Shown here: piece after piece, positions 34,118 through 39,570 of the stretch
Layout: every line of letters begins with the position of its first letter
Numbering within the stretch: the first letter of the stretch is position 1
The notes under the pieces: model-generated
What the model was told of the DNA's origin: nothing
What the model saw: the letters and a program-made list of their open reading frames with translations, nothing else
Databases searched by the model: none
Source: Nemertoderma westbladi
Lineage: Eukaryota; Xenacoelomorpha; Nemertodermatida; Nemertodermatidae
Length of the DNA stretch: 39,570 nucleotides
Assembly (NCBI GenBank): GCA_032718475.1
Contig: JAUCBJ010001252.1
Span: 1 to 39,570 of the forward strand
Reading direction: 5' to 3'
Position numbers and translations under genes: made by a program

Positions 34118-35599
34118 TCATACAGTTATATTGGCATAGAACTTATAAGCTTTCTCGTTAGTAAGCCGTATAGCCAAGCCTAGTTGAGTGCCAGCGCCGA
34201 CCTCGTAGGAGCGAGGGAACCCAACACGCGACCCACGGTCGTACAATCTGTGTAGGACGCCCTCCCACTGAACGGGACGGACAACACTGTCCAACAGCGA
34301 CCTACGGAAGTTACGGACCGAGTAGTTAACCGAGGGTTTAGTACCTACGATAACCCGACGTCGTCCGGGGTTACACCGCATCGTCTTGAGCAACGGGATT
34401 AGTTTCTCCGCAACGGGTTCCATCAGGGAGGTGTTGTATGCGCAGCGAACCGAGTTGATCCACCGACACCGCTCGATGTTCAACCGACGGGCGTCGCGTT
34501 TAATCGATCGCAACGCCTCGGTGTCGCCGCCTAGGATCCGCACGTCCGGGCAGAGTTTAGCGGCGACGGAACAACTTAGTTCCGTGGCCGATTCCGCCTC
34601 ACTACAGAGCTCTAGCCAACGTGTGTGGTGGTTGCCGTGGCAGCTGAGCAGCGCGGAAGGTCGCGCAGAGACACCCTTCTCCGACTGTTGACAGCGGATG
34701 TCTAGGAGTTTAAGAGCGTCGTTTAGAGAGAGAAGGTTCGCGAACACCAACGCGGACCACTCGCCGACTCCGAAGCCCGCGGTTGCCACGCAACCCGCCA
34801 CCGACTCGGGGCTCTCCGCCGAGAGTTTCTCTATGGCGGCGAGGTTGGTCACGAATACGGCTGCGGCGGCACAGAGCGGCGAGTCGAGCCGCTCCCGGGG
34901 GCCGTTGAGGCAGACCTCGAGGAGGTCGTAACCGAGGGCGGAAGAGGCGCGGTCGTACAACGGGAGGACCCCGGGGTACTGGAGGAGGCCGCGTCCCATC
35001 CCCGGGTACTGACTCCCCTCGCCTGGGAACATAAGGATAGAGAAGTTACTGGGATGGAGGCGCGGGGACTCCTCTTTGAACGCCTCTCGAGGAAACATCA
35101 TGTGTTCAGAGAGGAAGGGATGCTGGATGATCTCCTTGGGAGGAAGAGAGTTTAAATCGACGAGGTATTCCTCTACGAATCTCCGGTGTTTGTTGAGGAC
35201 TTTAAGGGATTCGCGTTCCTTTTCTTTGGCGAAGTTATTTGGGTTGATTAGCGGTCCGTGAGAGTAATCGGTGTGTGTGTGGGGGGACAATGGGCGCAGC
35301 GTGCGGGGTCTAGTTGTCGGGATTTTACCTGATTCTATGACATCTGTTTGGTTATGTAATGACACCGACGGATCTTCCATCACGCTTCCCATATGTTTAT
35401 CCCCGTTTGGACCCATTTTCTCCGGATTACTCGCCGGGTTTTCGGTTTCATCTCCGGTAGAATTCACTTCTCTCTTTACTCGATTATTACCAAGGATTCC
35501 ACGGGTATTTAGACTACGATTTAAATGAAGACATCGATGGTACTGGTACTGACAACGAAAGACAAACATATTTCCGTATACATACAGACATACATACAA
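34118..35599 (-). CDS. Malonyl-CoA:ACP transacylase-like protein lacking catalytic residues
   Basis: Encodes 493 residues in one exon. Residues about 187-493 are a full acyltransferase domain most like mitochondrial MCAT/FabD, which moves malonyl groups from CoA to acyl carrier protein for mitochondrial fatty-acid synthesis. Family landmarks: LMFPGEGSQYPGMGRGLLQY, GYDLLEVCLNGP, GFGVGEWSALVFA, R302 (malonate-binding Arg position), CAYNTSLMEP, PVQWEG and EVGAGTQLG. Three active-site positions are changed. The nucleophile Ser of GxSxG is Gly277 (GGA), the catalytic His is Asn389 (AAC) and the oxyanion Gln is Glu194. A pseudoenzyme is therefore likely. The first 35 residues, or those from Met11 (MFVFRCQYQYH), are basic and lack acids, fitting a mitochondrial presequence; about 120 extra residues precede the domain. 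A TTTCGTTGTCAG near 35552 could be an acceptor, so the true start is uncertain. Third codon positions are GC-rich against AT-rich flanks. Confidence 0.85.
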   Translation of the reverse strand: MYVCLYVYGNMFVFRCQYQYHRCLHLNRSLNTRGILGNNRVKREVNSTGDETENPASNPEKMGPNGDKHMGSVMEDPSVSLHNQTDVIESGKIPTTRPRTLRPLSPHTHTDYSHGPLINPNNFAKEKERESLKVLNKHRRFVEEYLVDLNSLPPKEIIQHPFLSEHMMFPREAFKEESPRLHPSNFSILMFPGEGSQYPGMGRGLLQYPGVLPLYDRASSALGYDLLEVCLNGPRERLDSPLCAAAAVFVTNLAAIEKLSAESPESVAGCVATAGFGVGEWSALVFANLLSLNDALKLLDIRCQQSEKGVSARPSALLSCHGNHHTRWLELCSEAESATELSCSVAAKLCPDVRILGGDTEALRSIKRDARRLNIERCRWINSVRCAYNTSLMEPVAEKLIPLLKTMRCNPGRRRVIVGTKPSVNYSVRNFRRSLLDSVVRPVQWEGVLHRLYDRGSRVGFPRSYEVGAGTQLGLAIRLTNEKAYKFYANITV

Positions 35600-37020
35600 T
35601 GCGATGCAGTCATTCAGTCAACAATGCAGCCATGAGTTATCGTTGGTGCTTGATTGTGTGATGTCGTTTTGTTTTATCTGTCAAGAGTTTAGGCCTAATT
35701 CTGTAATTTATTGACTTAATACTGTAATACTGTAATACAGCTACAGCACTGCAGTAATAAATTATTACGGTATGCTGGTAAACCGCCGTACCGGTATGTC
35801 CAGATGTCTGTATTTTAATTACAGAATTAACAGACTGCAGACTGACAGCCGGTCAGCCGGTACGCTGATACGTGACCCCGTTCCCGTAGCGCAGTAGCGG
35901 TAGCCGGTAGCGGTAACGTACTACTGTACTAACGTACATCTGTCTGTCTGTACATAACGTCGACTAGGAAGTACTGTACTCAGTACTGAGGTGAGGCGTG
36001 AGGTACCGGTCTGCCAGTAGCTGACCTACCGGTAGTGCTGTCTGCTGGTCTGGCCTGCTGACTGTAGTCAGGTAGTGCTGTATTGTTTTGAACGAATCGA
36101 TAAAAACAGGATTGCCCTTTGGTGAATTCAAATTTCCCGCTTTAATGTGCAAATGGCATCGTTGAAGAGCATACCTGTTTTTAAAGAATCATTGACCAGT
36201 ATACTATAATTATTGTCTGTTCGAGAACGGAATATACGGATATTATAATACCTGAAGCAAATTAATATGTTTAACTACTGAGACCGTTAGGTCGAAGTAG
36301 TTAGTTATACATGATATATCTGCTGAAGGAAGGAATAGGTATTATAGCCATTCTCGATCAGACAATAATTAGTTTATCCCTTATAGTTAGTCGATGCTCA
36401 AAAACACCCACTGTCGTTTTGTTTCCAAATATATATTATTACAGACTTTCATATTTGAAGTTTCGACTCAAAAATCCCCTTACAGAGAAAACGAGAGGTT
36501 ATCTTCTAACCATTCGCATTGTTGTCCGCCTCCAATGCTACAGTTCGCCTCTCTCAGGCTACAGTATAAAGCAATAATAATTTGAAAATTCTTTATTTGG
36601 GCATACAATAATGCATCTCTATTTATTTTTCTTAGTGATTTTAATTTCACATTCTTACGAAAGCTTTGTACTACCTAATTTTGTAGTGACAAATTAACTA
36701 AACCCAAATAAAAAATATAAATGACAAGTTAGGGGGGGGGGGGGGGGTAGTACCCCCCTATTTTGGAAATTGACAAAAATGTGTTTTTTTATTCTATCTT
36801 GTGCCGAATTTAATGGAGATTTAAAATCTGCAAGCAGTATTATCATATCTTTTCTCAAACTCAAGTTATTATGCAAAACGTAAGAGCTAGTCTGATATTT
36901 GAAAAGCCTTCGAGCAGAACTATATTTTACAATACGGTGTACGATGTTTAGTAGCACAAAAAATAATTTTCACTCAATTTTATGGTCCAGAGACACAAAA
37001 ATGTGAGGTTCAATTTGGAT
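35600..37020. other. Gene-free stretch with CCGGTA-rich DNA and a poly-G tract
   Basis: 35700-36070 is dense in CCGGTA, GTACTG and CTGTAATAC phrases, a low-complexity mixture. 36732-36747 is a 16-G tract followed by TAGTACCCCCCT. Several open frames of 60-90 codons show no domain, start or splice context. Confidence 0.5.
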
Positions 37021-37021
37021 A

Positions 37022-37195
37022 CCCCCCCTTAATGCTTCTTAGAAGTTCGCCAGGTTTGAAGTCCACTGTTTCTATAGGTGTCGTATTGTCCTTGTCATAT
37101 ATTTTCCTTATAGGGCTGACCTCGATGGTTGGTGGCCGCCCAAGCAAGTTTCTGAAGTGATCTTTCCATGTCCCAACACGTTCTTCGGGACTATC
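37022..37195 (-). pseudogene. RTE-like non-LTR retrotransposon fragment
   Basis: The minus strand reads EERVGTWKDHFRNLLGRPP, then a TVDFKPGELLRSIKGG ending. This is the linker block before the reverse transcriptase of RTE/BovB-type LINEs (RvxxWkeHFexLL...). Only about 58 codons survive, and the fragment ends at a CCCCCC run. No endonuclease or polymerase motif remains. Confidence 0.7.
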
Positions 37196-38110
37196 AACTA
37201 TTCGGAAAAAAAAATGATGTTTTAGCTAAAAACAAATTGTTTTTAGATGTGTATACTGTATGTTTGACCTATATTACATAAATAAACATTGTGGTGTTGT
37301 AGCCTTTAAAATCTAAGCCATCAAGCTCTTAGTACTAGCTTCCCAAATTATTGCCCATTTAGTGAATATTCACCATTGATCGAAATCCACCATGTTAGTG
37401 CTCAATGTCTGCGTTTCATAAACATAGATTGCCAAAGCCAACCCTGTATGGAGGTCCCGAGTATAGATGATAGAGCCGGCATAGTGCAGTAGTGTCAGGC
37501 GTATAATAATAGAAATTATATAGTCAAATGAGGTTGATATTAGATATCAGAAAATAGCCTTCAGATTTGGAATCTCCATTAAATTCGCCACACCACAGGA
37601 GGATATCATAAAAAAAGGATCCAAATTAGGGAGCTCTCCCCCGTCCTCCCTTAACTAAAACTAATAATCCACCACCAGCGAGGACCTCGCTTAGTTAGGA
37701 GTGTGCCCTCGGCCTCTGATTATGGTCCACCTCTGCCCCTCCCTTAGCAAATTCCCGGAACCGCCCCTGTGTTGTACATGGTCTATGTGAACGAACCCAT
37801 GACGTCACTACCGACATTTTCTAAGCTGATAGCTATAGGACAGGAGGGGTGTGGCTAGTCCTGTAGTCACACTTCCATTGATTAATACAATACCAAATAT
37901 GAAAAAAATGTAGTGTACCAAAGTTCATTATTAAATCAGTTACAGTATTACTGTTTTATTAGTAAGTAATCAGATAACAATTGGGCTTATTTCAGTTTGT
38001 TGTAAATGACATTTCGAATTAGGTACCTATTTATCTGAACTATGTACTTCTGGGCTAGCTGACTATATGCTCAGTAGCTAGCATAGCAGCATAGTCTAGC
38101 TCACATTCTT
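37196..38110. other. Gene-free stretch upstream of the S1P lyase gene
   Basis: No coding region recognised. It contains the first of two perfect TGACGTCA sites (37800-37807). The region nearer the gene may be promoter and 5' UTR. Confidence 0.4.
37800..37807. promoter_or_regulatory. Perfect CRE palindrome, distal
   Basis: TGACGTCA, the full CREB/ATF consensus, 509 bases before the lyase ATG. A second copy is closer, at 38111. The site is inferred from sequence only. Confidence 0.3.
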
Positions 38111-38118
38111 TGACGTCA
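38111..38118. promoter_or_regulatory. Perfect CRE palindrome in the S1P lyase promoter region
   Basis: TGACGTCA about 200 bases before the lyase ATG, a typical distance for CREB/ATF control of a TATA-less gene. No TATA box was seen. Three more TGACGTCA octamers lie within the P450-like coding region, so sequence bias is an alternative. Confidence 0.4.
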
Positions 38119-38315
38119 CCGCAGCTTAGCTTCAGTTTCACAGGTTGTATTTTGGGTTTGGTCTTGCTTTTGTCTCGTCTTGTCTTGTTCTGCAGTTATT
38201 AGTTGTTTTCATCAGTTTATTGCTCAGCATTTAAATTAAAGGTATCCCTATTTATTGCTATTTATTAGTTCTATTTTAGCTTAGCAAAATAATAATTCTT
38301 GGAGTGAAGTTGAAG

Positions 38316-39418
38316 ATGAATATTATTCAGCCTTATTGTGATTCTTGCGCTCGAACTGTAAACTTTCTCCAAGATCGTATTGAACATGCTTGCCGTGGAA
38401 TTCCTGCATGGAAGATCATAGTGATGACGTCGGCAGCTACCTACGCGGGAATGAAACTGCACAGACTGGCCACGGACAGCCACAAACCGATGTTGGTGAG
38501 ACTGAATCAATGGACGTTCAGAACAATCCGAAAACTCCCGATTATTGGAGCTAAGATAGATAAAAAAATCGACGATCAATTAGACCCGGTGAAAGAGGAT
38601 CTATTTACTATCCCAGATGGTTATTCATATATTATGAATTTACCGGAAGTTGGATGGGACAAAGAGCGAATATTCCAAGAGATGCGACATTACGATAAGA
38701 TGGAGGATATTGATTACGCGAATGGGAAGGCCTCCGGTTCGGTTTACTACTACGGGGAGGACACGCGTTCGATATACCGGGAGATTTACGGAAGTTATTC
38801 GCACGCGAACCCGCTCCACTGCGATATTTGGCCGAATGTTCGCAAAATGGAGGCGGAGTTAGTGCGGATGTGTTGCTCGCTGTTCGGCGGAGACCAATCG
38901 ACCTGCGGTAACACGACTTCCGGGGGCACCGAGTCCATATTGATGGCGATGCGAGCCTATCGCACGCGAGCGCAGCAGACGAAGGGGGTTCGCTACCCGG
39001 AGATTGTGGGTGGGGTTTCCATACACGCCGCTTTCGATAAAGCGGCTGATTACTTCCAGATGCGACTGCGTCACGTCTCTGTTGACTCGGAAACACGCAA
39101 GGTTGATGTAGCCGCTATGGAGCGAGCCATAAACCGGAACACAGCTGTTCTAGTAGCGAGCGCGCCTAGTTTCCCGCACGGCGCGTTAGATGACGTCGCA
39201 GCTGTGGCTAGACTGGGTATTAAGTACGGCATCCCGGTTCACGTAGACTGCTGTCTGGGCGGGTTTATTGTCCCGTTTATGGGCGACGCTGGGTTTCCGG
39301 TGCCCGCTTTCGACTTCCGGGTACCCGGGGTCACTTCCATCTCGGCAGACACCCACAAGTACGGCTTCAGTCCGAAAGGGACCTCGGTTATTATGTACCG
39401 GAACCGATCCTACAGGAG
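38316..39418 (+). CDS. Sphingosine-1-phosphate lyase, first coding exon (3' part beyond window)
   Basis: PLP-dependent ER enzyme that cleaves sphingosine-1-phosphate to hexadecenal and phosphoethanolamine, the exit step of sphingolipid breakdown. The first ATG gives MNIIQPYCDSCARTV. A hydrophobic segment at about residues 33-48 (AWKIIVMTSAATYAG) matches the single membrane anchor. Then follow KLPIIGAKI, GKASGSVY, NPLHCDIWP, CGNTTSGGTES (PLP phosphate site), HAAFDKAA, HVDCCLGGF and SADTHKYGFSPKG, with PLP-binding Lys348. All motifs are intact, so this is probably the active enzyme. About 367 codons are seen of a family length near 560. After SYR the similarity stops at AG|GTTAGTGG, so I place a phase-2 splice donor at 39419. 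The frame continues to 39518 but is AT-rich and unlike the family, hence intronic. Two TGACGTCA sites lie upstream. Confidence 0.95.
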
Positions 39419-39570
39419 GTTAGTGGTTACCCGTCTAGGGAATAATAATAGGCAGAAAGTCCCATTCTATTTATTTATTAATAACAATTATATTTCGCTT
39501 GACAGACCAAAAATTTAATGAATTTAAAGATTTGTACACAATCATCAAACATAAACGACATATTAACTTT

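Noticed and set aside
34386-34931. Forward frames of 77-101 codons inside the MCAT-like gene
   Set aside because: Antisense shadows of a GC-rich coding region with clear homology on the other strand.
38632-39096. Minus-strand frame of 154 codons inside the S1P lyase exon
   Set aside because: Antisense shadow of a strongly conserved exon.
39419-39518. Continuation of the lyase frame to the stop at 39518
   Set aside because: Similarity to the family ends exactly at a plausible GT donor. The remaining 33 codons are AT-rich and lack the conserved sequence that should follow.

Overview
This window is nuclear DNA from a eukaryote, most likely an invertebrate animal. It is AT-rich, with small clusters of protein-coding genes separated by long stretches of repeats. 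The polyubiquitin gene, a sphingosine-1-phosphate lyase, a mitochondrial-type malonyl transacylase relative, an ARF retro-pseudogene, several non-LTR retrotransposon remnants and many non-autonomous DNA transposons all fit an animal. I cannot name the phylum. No prokaryotic features, CRISPR arrays, rRNA or convincing tRNA genes were seen.

Layout. 1-2300: repeats, including inverted copies of a unit that recurs at 21-27 kb, and a 28-base poly-C tract. 2393-3739: an intronless cytochrome P450-like gene with an unusual heme loop, followed by a short relic of a second P450 (4170-4439) and a TTAA-flanked miniature transposon. 6344-10456 (-): an intronless polyubiquitin gene of 18 units arranged in four-unit higher-order blocks. 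10.6-12.8 kb: two related miniature transposons around a CGCGCA-rich foldback. 13069-16355: a 3.3-kb element with about 430-bp terminal inverted repeats and a 1.3-kb internal minisatellite. 17.0-18.0 kb: a second foldback built from a TTAGTTCCAAT tandem repeat. 19369-19932 (-): a frameshifted ARF retrocopy. 20.1 kb: a LINE remnant. 21018-26960: a 3.4-kb tandem duplication whose second copy lacks 913 bp. 27.0-29.9 kb: tandem repeats, a LINE remnant, a nine-unit array of tiny hairpins and a perfect 95-bp palindrome. 30265-31329 (-): a coiled-coil protein gene. 32.1-32.9 kb: another LINE remnant. 34118-35599 (-): an intronless malonyl-CoA:ACP transacylase relative that has lost its catalytic Ser and His. 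37.0 kb: a fourth LINE remnant. 38316 to beyond the right edge: a sphingosine-1-phosphate lyase gene, entering its first intron near 39419.

The genes do not form an obvious pathway or operon. Two (MCAT-like and S1P lyase) belong to lipid metabolism, but their distance of about 2.7 kb on opposite strands gives no direct evidence of co-regulation. Most genes here have no visible intron (P450, polyubiquitin, coiled coil, MCAT-like), and the lyase has a first coding exon of about 1.1 kb, so either the genome is intron-poor or several are retrogenes. The strongest candidates for something new are the MCAT-like pseudoenzyme, the TIR element carrying a minisatellite, the tetrameric organisation of the polyubiquitin array, and the poly-G/poly-C tracts that form the ends of a transposon family.
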